Assembly (NCBI GenBank): GCA_026169535.1
Contig: JAPFCU010000018.1
Coordinates: 30,629-94,628 of the forward strand
From: Blautia sp.
GTDB taxonomy: Bacteria > Bacillota > Clostridia > Lachnospirales > Lachnospiraceae
Direction: 5' to 3'
DNA: 64,000 nt
The notes under the pieces were generated by a model that was not told the origin of the DNA, searched no databases, and worked only from the letters and a program-made list of their open reading frames with translations. The translations under genes were made by a program, and so were the position numbers. This document shows, piece after piece, positions 51,816 to 60,922 of the stretch; the first letter of the stretch is position 1, and the number at the start of each line of letters is the position of its first letter.

Positions 51816-52379
51816 TCAGTTCAGGAAGTCGTCATCTTCCTCCGTGGCAAAGTCGTCCTCTGCACGGGATTTTCCGCCGAGGGGTTCGCCGTCACGGGTT
51901 TTCTGCAGGTTGTTTAAGCCGCAGGCAATGCCTTTGTTTCCATTGGAGTTGAAGGCATACATGTTGATGGATGCCCTGCCGTATACGCCGGAATAAACTT
52001 CCGAGCGGTCAAGGATCGGCTGTCTGTCTGCATCCACGATGCCAGGGGCAGTGCCGGAGTTTGCGTTGATGAAGTAGGCGTTTTTGTATGCCTCGTCATC
52101 CGGACGTTCCAGGTCTCCGTCCCTGAGAGGTGTCTTGAGGATGGAGAGGGCAGGCACGGTTTTTCCGTTTCCTTTCAGCTTGGCTTCCCCTTCCTCGTAG
52201 GCTGCCTGGATGGCGGCTTTGATTTTGTTTACGGTTGCGGTATCGGATTTGGGAATGATCAGGCTGACGCTGTATTTCGGGGCGCCGCCGTTGATGCTTT
52301 TCGGATCCCATACGTTTGCGTAGGACCATCTGGTGTTAACTCCTGTGATTACTTTTGTCGGGTTTACAAATTTTGACAT
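51816..52379 (-). CDS. DUF2815 protein (phage ssDNA-binding-like)
   Basis: 187 residues with the DUF2815 text KVITGVNTRWSYANVWDPKS, YSVSLIIPKSDTATVNKIKA and EVYSGVYGRASINMYAFNSN, ending in an acidic tail (EDDFATEEDDDFLN). An acidic C-terminus is typical of ssDNA-binding proteins, and the gene lies among replication functions. GGAGGACAC precedes the start. Confidence 0.85.
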   Translation of the reverse strand: MSKFVNPTKVITGVNTRWSYANVWDPKSINGGAPKYSVSLIIPKSDTATVNKIKAAIQAAYEEGEAKLKGNGKTVPALSILKTPLRDGDLERPDDEAYKNAYFINANSGTAPGIVDADRQPILDRSEVYSGVYGRASINMYAFNSNGNKGIACGLNNLQKTRDGEPLGGKSRAEDDFATEEDDDFLN

Positions 52380-52391
52380 GGTGTGTCCTCC

Positions 52392-53516
52392 TTATTCTTC
52401 TTTGAAGTCGTCACTGGCAGTGTTCATTGCCGGACGTTTATCTGTTTCCGGTACAAGCACCGGTTTTCCGGGCGGCTTTGCGACCAGTCCGCCAAGGATC
52501 TTTTCAAATTTCTTTTTTCCCAGAAGGGAAGTCATGGCTGTGATCCCCAGCAGTTTTTTCTCATAGGGATCAAATCCGTTGTCTTTTACGGCAGATGCAA
52601 CGGCGGTCTCATCCGTATATTTCCGGGTGGATCTGCCTTCCACGACTTTGTAGCCGGGGTAGTCCGTGCCGCTGAGTGCGGACTGCAGGGCATAGTCCCT
52701 GATGTCGCCTGCCCAGGAGACCAGTTCGTCGATGCGGGGCAGGATGGCAGAGATTTCTGCAGGTTCCAGATGCTCCGGCATTTCGAAGTCGTATCTGGCG
52801 AGTTCCAGGTTATACTCCGCGCGTTTCCGGCATGTGGCCTTGACTGCACAGAACTGGCAGTGTGCACCGGCTTTGAAGTCCCCTTCTCCCCTGATGGCGA
52901 GCTGTGCCGCAGGTTTCAGGGTGTTTTCTGCCCAGTCCAGCAGGTCTTCTTTTTTTATGGTGAAGGTGCTGATATTGCTGCGGCGTGGCTGGAAGATGGT
53001 CATGCGGACGGCTTTGATGTCATAGATGCCGTCATAGGTGTCCAGTGCCCCGAGTGCATAGCACATCATCTGCGGATTGTTTTCTGCTTCCACCAGGATG
53101 CCGAGCCCGTATTTGAAGTCAATGATGTGCAGAATCTGGTCTGCAACGATCAGGCAGTCGCCGGTTCCGAAAGCATCCGGAACCCATCTGGAAAAGTCAA
53201 GACGCTGTTCCACAAGAACCTGCGGATCCGGACAGAGTTTCTTTGCTTCCTGCAGCTGTTCCATGACATAGGTGCAGTACTGGTCCGTGCAGTCTGCCAT
53301 TTCCTCATCAAACCAGGTAAGGGATTCTGTCGGATCACTGGAAGCCTGTCCAAGTGCAGCCAGGACTTTGTGTTCGCATAAGCTGTGTGCATCGGTTCCC
53401 TGCTGTGCATAGGGACTGCTTTTATTCGGCTCCTTTGCACAGAGTGCTGCGCTTGGCGGGCAGTTTATCCAGCGGTGGCTGGACGATGCAGAGAGAAAGG
53501 CGTGTTTATCAGGCAT
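52392..53516 (-). CDS. DUF2800 protein, Cas4/RecB-like PD-(D/E)XK nuclease
   Basis: 374 residues. It begins KHAFLSASSSHRWINCPPSA and has QQGTDAHSLCEHKVLAALG. The nuclease motif is ILHIIDFKYGLGILVEAENN (D-x-K). Its C-terminal cysteines in HCQFCAVKATCRKRAEYN resemble the Fe-S cluster of Cas4/AddB nucleases. In phages such proteins join the replication or recombination genes. ATG 53516 is set by GGAGGGAAT; the longer frame adds 12 residues. The end of the preceding gene overlaps its start. Confidence 0.87.
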   Translation of the reverse strand: MPDKHAFLSASSSHRWINCPPSAALCAKEPNKSSPYAQQGTDAHSLCEHKVLAALGQASSDPTESLTWFDEEMADCTDQYCTYVMEQLQEAKKLCPDPQVLVEQRLDFSRWVPDAFGTGDCLIVADQILHIIDFKYGLGILVEAENNPQMMCYALGALDTYDGIYDIKAVRMTIFQPRRSNISTFTIKKEDLLDWAENTLKPAAQLAIRGEGDFKAGAHCQFCAVKATCRKRAEYNLELARYDFEMPEHLEPAEISAILPRIDELVSWAGDIRDYALQSALSGTDYPGYKVVEGRSTRKYTDETAVASAVKDNGFDPYEKKLLGITAMTSLLGKKKFEKILGGLVAKPPGKPVLVPETDKRPAMNTASDDFKEE

Positions 53517-53907
53517 GTCCGATTCCCTCCGCTTCCTGTGCAAGTGCGGCATAGTCTTCCGGCTTTACGTCTGTAAGGCTGCCACCGTTTCCGTATTTCT
53601 GGACCAGTGCCTTGACCTGGGCTTTGTAGATGCCCTCTGCCTCGTTTGCTTTTGTGGCAAGGATTCTGCGGACATCTTCCTTGGAATATTCTTTTGCCGG
53701 TTCTGGCTGTAGTGCCGGATCCGGTGCCTGTGCAGGGGCTTCCTGCTTTTTTGATGTTTTTTTGCCGGATGTCTTTTTGTCAGGAGCCGGCTGTTCCTGT
53801 TCATCCGAAGAATAAAATTCTTTCAGCGCCCTGGCGGTTTCTGCCAGTTTTGTTCCGCAGGTGATCAGGTCATCCAGCATCATGGACAGTTCACTCATTT
53901 TACTCAT
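53509..53907 (-). CDS. Phage protein with Lys/Pro/Gln-rich linker, unknown
   Basis: 132 residues. An N-terminal helix (SELSMMLDDLITCGTKLAET), a low-complexity linker (EQEQPAPDKKTSGKKTSKKQ) and a C-terminal helical segment (YSKEDVRRILATKANEAEGI) are visible. Relatives in clostridial phages are labelled rRNA biogenesis-like, which is not meaningful. It is the first gene of the leftward block. AAAGGAGAA precedes it. Confidence 0.65.
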   Translation of the reverse strand: MSKMSELSMMLDDLITCGTKLAETARALKEFYSSDEQEQPAPDKKTSGKKTSKKQEAPAQAPDPALQPEPAKEYSKEDVRRILATKANEAEGIYKAQVKALVQKYGNGGSLTDVKPEDYAALAQEAEGIGHA

Positions 53908-54108
53908 ATTGTCAGTTCTCCTTTCTGTGAATTTGGGGAGCAGTCATGTGCTTCCTAATGGTTCATGGAGTTTTGGGAGCGGATTTTTTGAGCAGTTTTT
54001 AAATTTTTTTCAAGAAAGTGGAAATCAGGTCAAAAAATCAGGGGAGAAGACTCCTTGGATCAGTAGAAGGCAGAAGTCTGCCTTACTGACAGGAAAGGAG
54101 AATATCTG

Positions 54109-54513
54109 ATGGGCGTAGGTTACAGAAATTCAGAAGGGTACTGGGATCCGGTGCCGTTTGCGGCGGCTGCAAATGTGGAAAGGGAAGCGAAGAAGTACCG
54201 TCCGCTGGTTTATATCTGTTCGCCGTACCGGGGAGATCCAGAACGCAATGCGGAGAAGGCGAGGAGGTACAGCAGGTTTGCCGTGGATCAGGGAATGATC
54301 CCGCTGGCACCGCATCTTCTGCTTCCCCAGTACATGAAAGAGGAAAAGGAACGGGATCTGATCCTGTTCATGGATCTGGTGCTTCTGGGAAAATGTTCGG
54401 AGGTCTGGGTTTTTGGATCCAGTATCACGGAAGGGATGAAGCTGGAGATTGGAAAGGCGAAGAAGAGAAGGATGACGGTACGTTATTTTACGGAAGACCT
54501 GAAGGAGGCTTGA
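54109..54513 (+). CDS. DUF4406/deoxyribosyltransferase-like protein
   Basis: 134 residues with VYICSPYRGDPERNAEKARR, GMIPLAPHLLLPQYM, LVLLGKCSEVWVFGSSITEG and MKLEIGKAKK, the nucleoside 2-deoxyribosyltransferase-like fold (DUF4406). In phages it may act on nucleotides. It starts the rightward block. The ATG at 54109 follows AAAGGAGAATAT. The 200-base gap before it, towards the leftward block, is the divergent control region. Confidence 0.8.
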   Translation: MGVGYRNSEGYWDPVPFAAAANVEREAKKYRPLVYICSPYRGDPERNAEKARRYSRFAVDQGMIPLAPHLLLPQYMKEEKERDLILFMDLVLLGKCSEVWVFGSSITEGMKLEIGKAKKRRMTVRYFTEDLKEA

Positions 54514-54517
54514 GAAG

Positions 54518-56785
54518 ATGAGGTTTGTTTTGCAGACAGCGGATGCTGCGGGGGATGCGAGGAACTGCTTTTATCCGAACTGGGTGGAAGTGGGATGTGC
54601 AGAAGACCTGCAGGATGCAGTGAAGAAGGATCATGTGTGCGGAAGCTACAGGAAGGATTACCGCAGTGTGGGAAATTTCATTGGTTCGGATGTGCTGGTC
54701 ATGGACTGTGACAATGACCATACGGAGGATCAGGGGGAGTGGATCACGGCGGAAAAGCTGGATGAGCTGATGCCGGATATTTCCTATGCCATTGCATTCA
54801 GCAGGAACCATATGAAGGTGAAGGACGGCAGGAAGGCAAGACCGAAGTTCCATGTGTATTTTCCCATTGAAAGGACTTCGGATGCCGGGTATTATGCGGC
54901 ACTGAAAATGGCAGTGAAAGAGGCTTATCCGTTTTTTGACGGGAATGCACTGGATGCAGCCAGGTTTATCTTTGGCGCGGATGCTGGGGAATGTATCTGG
55001 CACGAGGGATGGACGAACATTGATGAGGAAGTGGATGCAGGGGAGATGCCGTCAGGTGCGGATCCGGGAGCAGGTCCGATCCTGGAAGGAAGCAGGAACA
55101 ATTCCATGAGCCATTTTGCAGGGCGCGTGCTCAAGAAATATGGCATCTGTCAGAAAGCAAAGGATGCTTTTCTGGAACATTCCAGACGGTGTGATCCGCC
55201 GCTTCCGGAAGTGGAACTGGATACCATCTGGGGCAGTGCGGTGCGTTTTTACCGGAATACCGTCATGTCACAGCCTGGATATGTGCCGCCGGATGAATAT
55301 AATGCGGAATTTGGTTCGCTGAAACCGGAGGACTATTCCGATATTGGCGAGGCGAAGGTGCTGGTGCAGGAGTATAAGGGAGAACTGCTTTATACGGATG
55401 CAACGGATTTCCTGAGTTATGACGGCGTGTGCTGGCGGGAGAATAAGCAGAAGGCTGTGGGTGCAGTGGAGGAATTTCTGGACATGCAGCTGGCAGATGC
55501 AAGGGAACAGCTGGCGGCATCGACAAAGGCACTGACGGAGAATGGGATTGAGGAATCTGCCGTGCGGACCGGCGGAAAGACGCTGGAGAAGCAGATAGGG
55601 GAGGAGCTGATGGATGCTTATAAGGAGTTTCTGTCTGCGAAATCTTACTATGCTTTTGTCATGAAGTACCGGAATTATAAGAATATCGTGAATACCCAGA
55701 ATGCGGCAAAGCCGATGGTGGCGGCGGATATCAGCATGTTTGATGCGCAGGAGAATTACCTGAATACGCCGGATGCGGCTTATGACCTGGAAAAGGGTGT
55801 GGCGGGCGTGATGCCCCACAGGTCTTCGGATCTGATGACAAAGATCACCAATGCTTCCCCGGGTGAGAAGGGAAAAGAAATCTGGGAAGATGCCCTGAAT
55901 ACGTTTTTCTGCGGTGACCAGGAACTGATGGAGTACGTTCAGGAGACAGTGGGACTGGCTGCAATCGGCAAGGTTTACGAGGAAGCGCTCATCATTGCCT
56001 ATGGCGAAGGAAGGAACGGAAAGTCCACGTTCTGGAATGCCATTTCAAGGGTGATGGGGACTTATGCGGGAACGATCTCTGCGGATGCCCTGACTGTGGG
56101 ATGCCGGAGAAACGTGAAGCCGGAGATTGCGGAGCTGAAAGGCAGGCGTCTGATCATTGCAGCAGAGCTGGAAGAGGGTGTGCGCCTGTCAACGTCTATT
56201 CTGAAACAGCTGTGTTCCACGGACCAGGTGCGGGGTGAAAAGAAGTTTAAGGATCCTTTTGATTTTACGCCTTCCCATACAGTTGTGCTCTATACAAACC
56301 ATCTGCCGAAAGTCGGGGCATCCGATGACGGTACCTGGCGGCGTCTGATCGTCATTCCGTTCCATGCAAAGATTGAGGGCAGTTCGGATGTGAAGAACTA
56401 TGCGGATTACCTTTATGAACATGCCGCGCCTTCCATCATGGCCTGGATCATTGAAGGAGCCAGAAGGGTGATCGCAGGGAACCACAAGCTGAAAAAGCCG
56501 GCTGTGGTGGAGAAGGCCATTGAGCAGTACCGGGGAATGAATGACTGGATGGGAATCTTTCTGGAAGAATGCTGTGATGTGGGTGACGGGCTGGAACAGA
56601 AGGCTGGGGAGTTTTATCAGGAGTACCGGAACTTCTGCCAGAGGACTGGGGAATATACCCGTCACAATTCGGATTTTTCTGCGGAGCTGGAAAAGAGGGG
56701 ATTCATGAAAAAGAAAACGCGGAAAGGTGCTTTTGTGATGGGTGTGACGCTTAAAGATGAAGCTGTCCTTGATTTTGAGGACTGA
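54518..56785 (+). CDS. Phage P4-type primase/helicase (D5 N-terminal family)
   Basis: 755 residues. An N-terminal primase-like part (SDVLVMDCDNDHTEDQGEWI; AIAFSRNHMKVKDGRKARPK then FHVYFPIE) and a D5/P4 helicase part with Walker A IAYGEGRNGKSTFWNAI are visible. Further signals are LIIAAELEEGVRLSTSILKQ and HTVVLYTNHLPKVGASDDGT followed by WRRLIVIPFHAKI. It primes and unwinds the phage origin. An iteron-like repeat region follows directly (56786-56969). Confidence 0.94.
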   Translation: MRFVLQTADAAGDARNCFYPNWVEVGCAEDLQDAVKKDHVCGSYRKDYRSVGNFIGSDVLVMDCDNDHTEDQGEWITAEKLDELMPDISYAIAFSRNHMKVKDGRKARPKFHVYFPIERTSDAGYYAALKMAVKEAYPFFDGNALDAARFIFGADAGECIWHEGWTNIDEEVDAGEMPSGADPGAGPILEGSRNNSMSHFAGRVLKKYGICQKAKDAFLEHSRRCDPPLPEVELDTIWGSAVRFYRNTVMSQPGYVPPDEYNAEFGSLKPEDYSDIGEAKVLVQEYKGELLYTDATDFLSYDGVCWRENKQKAVGAVEEFLDMQLADAREQLAASTKALTENGIEESAVRTGGKTLEKQIGEELMDAYKEFLSAKSYYAFVMKYRNYKNIVNTQNAAKPMVAADISMFDAQENYLNTPDAAYDLEKGVAGVMPHRSSDLMTKITNASPGEKGKEIWEDALNTFFCGDQELMEYVQETVGLAAIGKVYEEALIIAYGEGRNGKSTFWNAISRVMGTYAGTISADALTVGCRRNVKPEIAELKGRRLIIAAELEEGVRLSTSILKQLCSTDQVRGEKKFKDPFDFTPSHTVVLYTNHLPKVGASDDGTWRRLIVIPFHAKIEGSSDVKNYADYLYEHAAPSIMAWIIEGARRVIAGNHKLKKPAVVEKAIEQYRGMNDWMGIFLEECCDVGDGLEQKAGEFYQEYRNFCQRTGEYTRHNSDFSAELEKRGFMKKKTRKGAFVMGVTLKDEAVLDFED

Positions 56786-56942
56786 TGTGACGGCTGTGAC
56801 GGACAGATACAAAGGTGTGGAAGAATCTTTTTAACCTGAGTGTGACGGCTGTGATGCCTGTATACATATTACGCGTATAGGGATTTTTTTAATGAAAATT
56901 CTCTATATAGAAGGTATAGACCCAGTCATCACAGCCGTCACA
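56786..56942. repeat. Iteron-like TGTGACGGCTGTGA repeats after the primase gene
   Basis: TGTGACGGCTGTGAC at 56786-56800, TGTGACGGCTGTGATG at 56841-56856 and the exact inverse CATCACAGCCGTCACA at 56927-56942. Between the last two lies an AT-rich stretch with TATAC..GTATA arms (56860-56879). A further copy is at 59758-59772. The layout fits an origin or a regulator binding array. Confidence 0.85.
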
Positions 56943-56969
56943 GCAGAAATTTATGATGGAGGGATGGCT

Positions 56970-57248
56970 ATGAAGTTTTATACATGGATGATGAGGAAAC
57001 ATTTAAGGACAAAGGCACCGGTGGGGGATCTTGCCAGGGACATGGAACGGGACAGGCAGTTTCCGAAGGATGGGGACAGGGCATCCATCCGGAAGTATCT
57101 GGAAGATAATGATGCATGCAGCGGATGCCTGGCTGCATTTGAAAAAGCATGGAGGAAGTATGAGAGAGAAACAGGTGGAGCAGAAGCTGGTGGCAGAAGT
57201 AAGGAAAAGGGGCGGCATCTGCCCAAAGTTCGTGTCACCCGGATTTGA
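56970..57248 (+). CDS. YozE SAM-like family small protein
   Basis: 92 residues with FYTWMMRKHLRTKAPVGDLA then RQFPKDGDRASIRKYLEDND, the YozE_SAM_like pattern, and a basic Lys-rich end. The ATG at 56970 has GGAGGG upstream and follows an ATG six bases earlier; the longest frame extends back to 56892 through the repeat region and is rejected. It overlaps the next gene. Confidence 0.75.
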   Translation: MKFYTWMMRKHLRTKAPVGDLARDMERDRQFPKDGDRASIRKYLEDNDACSGCLAAFEKAWRKYERETGGAEAGGRSKEKGRHLPKVRVTRI

Positions 57249-57441
57249 CGGGATGCCGGACAGGATCGTGCTTCTTCCGGGAAGGCATTTCGGGTTTGTG
57301 GAGGTCAAGGCACCGGGGGAGGTGCCAAGGCCTTTGCAGGATTCCAGACACAGGCTGATGGGAAGGCTGGGATTTAAAGTTTTTGTCCTGGATGATCCGG
57401 GACAGATTGGAGGGATTCTGGATGAAATACAGTCCGCATGA
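57160..57441 (+). CDS. VRR-NUC domain nuclease
   Basis: 93 residues: REKQVEQKLVAEVRKRGGIC, PGFDGMPDRIVLLPGRHFGF and VEVKAPGEVPRPLQ give the PD-(D/E)XK pattern (PDR...E-V-K) of phage VRR-NUC proteins. They resolve or nick branched DNA in phage replication or packaging. ATG 57160 follows GGAGGAAGT, inside the end of the YozE gene. Confidence 0.9.
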   Translation: MREKQVEQKLVAEVRKRGGICPKFVSPGFDGMPDRIVLLPGRHFGFVEVKAPGEVPRPLQDSRHRLMGRLGFKVFVLDDPGQIGGILDEIQSA

Positions 57442-58792
57442 GTATCAGGAATATGCAATCCGGTTTATCGAGGAGAACCCGGTGTCGGCAGTCCTTTTGG
57501 ATATGGGAATGGGAAAGACCAGTATTGTGCTGACTGCCATTGTGGATCTGATGTATGAACGCTTTGAAGTGAACCGAGTTCTGATCATCGGACCTTTAAG
57601 GGTTGCACGCACTACATGGTCGGAGGAGATTAAAAAGTGGGATCACTTAAAAGGCATCCGGTATTCCGTGATGGTGGGAAGTGCCGCGGAACGAAGGGCG
57701 GCACTGGATGCGGATGCTGATATTTACATCATCAACAGGGAGAATGTTCCGTGGCTGGTGGACCATTGCGGTTCTGCATTTGGTTTTGACATGGTTGTGA
57801 TCGATGAGCTTTCCAGTTTTAAGTCCTGGCAGACCAAACGGTTTAAGGCACTGATGAAGGTGAGGCCATTTGTGAAAAGGATCGTGGGGCTGACCGGCAC
57901 TCCTTCCAGCAACGGGCTGATGGATCTGTTTGCGGAGTTTAAGGTGCTGGATATGGGAAAACGCCTGGGAAGGTTTATCGGGCAGTACCGGGAATGCTAT
58001 TTCCGGCCAGACCGGATGAACGGACCGGTGGTTTACAGTTACCGGCTGGTTCCGGGAGCGGAGGAAGCCATTTATGAGAAGATCTCGGACATCACGATTT
58101 CCATGAAAGCGGCGGATTACCTGAATATGCCGGAACTGGTCAGCACGGAGCATAAGGTTTATCTTGATGAAAAGGAAAAACAGCAGTACAGGAAAATGAA
58201 AGAGCAGCTGGTGATGCAGCTTCCTGAGGGGGAGATCACTGCGGCGAATGCGGCAAGCCTTTCCGGAAAACTGTCACAGCTGGCAAACGGTGCAGTCTAC
58301 GGTGATGACGGGGATGTGAATGCGTTTCACGGGAAAAAACTGGATGCACTGGAAGACCTGGTGGAATCTGCAAATGGCAGGCCGGTGCTTGTGGCGTACT
58401 GGTTTAAGCATGACCTGACACGGATCATGGAGCGGTTTAAGAAACTGAAAGTGGACTGCCGGAAACTGGATTCGGATGAGAGCATCCGGGAATGGAACGC
58501 AGGAAAGCTCCTGGTGGGGCTGATCCATCCGGCAAGTGCAGGGCATGGGCTGAACCTGCAGTCCGGAGGGAATATCCTTGTATGGTTCGGGCTGACGTGG
58601 AGCCTGGAACTGTACCAGCAGACAGTGGCAAGGCTGTGGAGGCAGGGACAGGAATCCGGGACAGTTTCCGTGATACATATCGTGGCGGATGGGACTGTGG
58701 ATGAGCGGATCATGAAGGCACTGGAAATGAAGGACGGGACACAGGCGGCACTGATCGAGGCGGTGAAGGCGGAAATCGGGATGGATGCCTGA
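57422..58792 (+). CDS. SNF2/DEAD-type phage helicase
   Basis: 456 residues of an SF2 helicase. Motif I is LLDMGMGKTSIVLTAIV, motif II FDMVVIDELSSFKSW, motif III GLTGTPSSNGLMDLF, and the C-terminal domain has IHPASAGHGLNLQSGGNILV and the arginine-finger motif QTVARLWRQGQ. Such SNF2-like proteins are common in Firmicute phages, probably remodelling DNA or protein during replication. ATG 57422 has TGGAGGG upstream; it overlaps the VRR-NUC gene end by 20 bases. Confidence 0.93.
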   Translation: MKYSPHEYQEYAIRFIEENPVSAVLLDMGMGKTSIVLTAIVDLMYERFEVNRVLIIGPLRVARTTWSEEIKKWDHLKGIRYSVMVGSAAERRAALDADADIYIINRENVPWLVDHCGSAFGFDMVVIDELSSFKSWQTKRFKALMKVRPFVKRIVGLTGTPSSNGLMDLFAEFKVLDMGKRLGRFIGQYRECYFRPDRMNGPVVYSYRLVPGAEEAIYEKISDITISMKAADYLNMPELVSTEHKVYLDEKEKQQYRKMKEQLVMQLPEGEITAANAASLSGKLSQLANGAVYGDDGDVNAFHGKKLDALEDLVESANGRPVLVAYWFKHDLTRIMERFKKLKVDCRKLDSDESIREWNAGKLLVGLIHPASAGHGLNLQSGGNILVWFGLTWSLELYQQTVARLWRQGQESGTVSVIHIVADGTVDERIMKALEMKDGTQAALIEAVKAEIGMDA

Positions 58793-58804
58793 ACGGAGGT
58801 AGAT

Positions 58805-59230
58805 ATGAACAGACAGCAGACAGCATCAAAAGAATATCTGATGAAGGCATACCGGATGGATATGCGGATCAACAGCAAGCTGCGGCAGGTGGATTCCCTG
58901 AATGACCTGGCAGTCAGGGCAACGGCTACGATTAGTGACATGCCGGGGAATCCCAGTAAGGATCCGCACAGGATGGAGAACATCATTGTCATGATCGTGG
59001 ATCTGCAGCAGGAGATTGGAAAAGACATTGAGGAACTTCTGAGCATGAAGAGGGACATCATGGAACGGATCGGGAAGCTGGAGGATCCGGAGCAGCAGAT
59101 GGTTCTGGAACTGCGGTATATTGACTGCAGGGCATGGGAACAGATTGCGGATGACATGGATTTCAGCATGAACAATGTATTTGTCCTGCACCGGAAAGCA
59201 CTGGAAAATTTTGAGATTCCGGAATCCTGA
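58805..59230 (+). CDS. DUF1492/ArpU-like phage late regulator (sigma-70 region 4-like)
   Basis: 141 residues. A helical N-part (EYLMKAYRMDMRINSKLRQV) and a C-terminal HTH (LELRYIDCRAWEQIADDMDF) with SMNNVFVLHRKALENF resemble sigma factor region 4 as in DUF1492/ArpU. Members activate phage late genes. It lies ahead of the HNH and terminase genes, which fits that role. ACGGAGGTAG precedes the start. Confidence 0.85.
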   Translation: MNRQQTASKEYLMKAYRMDMRINSKLRQVDSLNDLAVRATATISDMPGNPSKDPHRMENIIVMIVDLQQEIGKDIEELLSMKRDIMERIGKLEDPEQQMVLELRYIDCRAWEQIADDMDFSMNNVFVLHRKALENFEIPES

Positions 59231-59355
59231 TAGTAAATATTATAGAATTGCAGTAAGCTCCTGTGATATTGTTAGAATGCGCAAAGCAGAATGAGACGGA
59301 AGCCTTGGAAGATGAATTTCTTTCAGGGCTTTTGTCATGTCCGGAGGTGGGAAAG

Positions 59356-59721
59356 ATGCCGAGGAAACCAGATGTGCCGTGCAGGTATCCGGGATGCAGC
59401 AGGCTTGTACCTGCAGGGGAACGGTATTGTGATGAGCACAGGAGTAAGGTGAACAGTGATTATGAGAAGTACGGCAGGGATAAGACTGCAAAGAGAAAGT
59501 ACGGGCGTGCATGGAAGCGGATCCGTGACAGGTATGCGGCTGAGCATCCTTTCTGTGAACTGTGTTATGCGAAGGGTGTGATGGCTAAAACCGAACAGAT
59601 TCACCATAAACTTCCGCTGAGTGAAGGCGGGACACATGACAGGAACAATCTGATCGCACTGTGTAAGCCGTGCCATTCGAGGATTCACGCACAGCGGGGT
59701 GACCGCTGGAACCGCAGGTGA
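59356..59721 (+). CDS. HNH endonuclease
   Basis: 121 residues with two zinc-type pairs (CRYPGCSR and YCDEHR; CELCYAKG and CKPCHSRIH). The HNH core is QIHHKLPLSEGGTHDRNNLI, then ALCKPCHSRIHAQ. In phages a gene of this type upstream of the terminase helps packaging (known for HK97-type phages). ATG 59356 follows GGAGGTGGGAAAG. Confidence 0.92.
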   Translation: MPRKPDVPCRYPGCSRLVPAGERYCDEHRSKVNSDYEKYGRDKTAKRKYGRAWKRIRDRYAAEHPFCELCYAKGVMAKTEQIHHKLPLSEGGTHDRNNLIALCKPCHSRIHAQRGDRWNRR

Positions 59722-59855
59722 GATTTTCCTGTGAGGGGGAGGGGCGGTGTAAATCCCTGTGACGGCTGTGACGCTAGAACGGCGGGTGGGTGTCACGCAC
59801 AAAATCTGCTATTCAAACGGGGAATTGTCCCTGTGACAGAAAAGAGGTGGGAAAT

Positions 59856-60395
59856 ATGGCGAAGGACGGGACTGCGAGGGGCGGTGCCAGACCGGGAAGC
59901 GGACCGAAAAGGAAGGCTCTGACGGAGAAAATCTCTGCGGGCAAAACGGCAGTGGTCTGTGATCTGCCGGAACCTTCTGACCTGGAAGGATCAGAGATGC
60001 CGCCGGTCAAAGAGTTCCTGAAAGCAAAACAGAAAAACGGGAAAGACCTGTGTGCGGAAGAAGTTTATACGGAAACATGGAAGTGGCTGAAAGAAAGAGG
60101 CTGTGAACGCTGGGTCAGTGTGCAGCTGATAGAACAGTATGCCATGAGTGTTGCCAGATGGGTGCAGTGTGAGGAAGCCATTTCGGAATATGGAATGCTT
60201 GCAAAGCATCCGACAACGAAAAATGCGATTGCATCCCCGTATGTTTCCATGTCGCAGCAGTACATGAAACAGGTTAATCAGATCTGGTATCAGATCTTCC
60301 AGATCGTGAAAGAAAACTGTTCTGTGGAATGGCAGGGAAACACGCCGCAGGATGACGTGATGGAACGTCTGCTCAGGACAAGAAACGGAGGTTAG
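59856..60395 (+). CDS. Phage terminase small subunit (P27 family)
   Basis: 179 residues: GTARGGARPGSGPKRKAL at the start, a helical core (VYTETWKWLKERGCERWVSV; QLIEQYAMSVARWVQCEEAI) and NPYVSMSQQYMKQ-like text (ASPYVSMSQQYMKQ). It recognises phage DNA and hands it to the large subunit. ATG 59856 follows AGAGGTGGGAAAT. A further TGTGACGGCTGTGAC copy lies about 85 bases upstream. Confidence 0.92.
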   Translation: MAKDGTARGGARPGSGPKRKALTEKISAGKTAVVCDLPEPSDLEGSEMPPVKEFLKAKQKNGKDLCAEEVYTETWKWLKERGCERWVSVQLIEQYAMSVARWVQCEEAISEYGMLAKHPTTKNAIASPYVSMSQQYMKQVNQIWYQIFQIVKENCSVEWQGNTPQDDVMERLLRTRNGG

Positions 60396-60400
60396 GCAGA

Positions 60401-60922
60401 ATGGAGATTAAGGTTGTAAAAGATTTTCAGCTGGTGGAAGTGGAGAAGCTGGTGCCATACATCAACAATGCAAGAACACATTCCCCGGCACAGATCAATA
60501 AGCTGAGGGCAAGCATCCGGGAGTTTGGATTTATCAGTCCTCTGGTCATTGACAGGGATTTTAATGTGCTGGTGGGTCATGGAAGACTGGAAGCCGCAAA
60601 GGAAGAAGAATATACGAAGGTGCCCTGTGTGTTTGCGGATAATCTGACAGAGGCACAGAAGAAAGCATATATTCTGGCAGACAACCGTATGGCAATGGAT
60701 GCCGGATGGGATGAGGAACTTCTGAAAATTGAGATGGAAGAACTGCAGGCGGCTGATTTTGATATGGGGCTGACGGGCTTCAGGGAAGATGAGATTGCGG
60801 ATCTGTTTGCAGTGAAAGAAGATCCGGATGATACCGGAAGCAACAAAGAGTTTGATGAGGGGGAATTTGGGGATGAAGAGTTCAAACATGAATGTCCCAG
60901 ATGTGGGTTCAGGTACAATTGA
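60401..60922 (+). CDS. ParB-like nuclease domain protein of the phage
   Basis: 173 residues. A ParB/sulfiredoxin-like domain (LVEVEKLVPYINNARTHSPA; IREFGFISPLVIDRDFNVLV then GHGRLEAAK) and an acidic tail with a CxxC (HECPRCGFRYN). It lies between the terminase genes and is fused or paired with a methyltransferase in many phages, here the separate next gene. Such proteins may guide methylation or nick DNA. Confidence 0.88.
   Translation: MEIKVVKDFQLVEVEKLVPYINNARTHSPAQINKLRASIREFGFISPLVIDRDFNVLVGHGRLEAAKEEEYTKVPCVFADNLTEAQKKAYILADNRMAMDAGWDEELLKIEMEELQAADFDMGLTGFREDEIADLFAVKEDPDDTGSNKEFDEGEFGDEEFKHECPRCGFRYN

Noticed and set aside
53908..54108. Clear divergent promoters in the control region between the two phage blocks
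   Set aside because: Only weak -35/-10 candidates were seen on either strand; no operator repeats are convincing enough to annotate.
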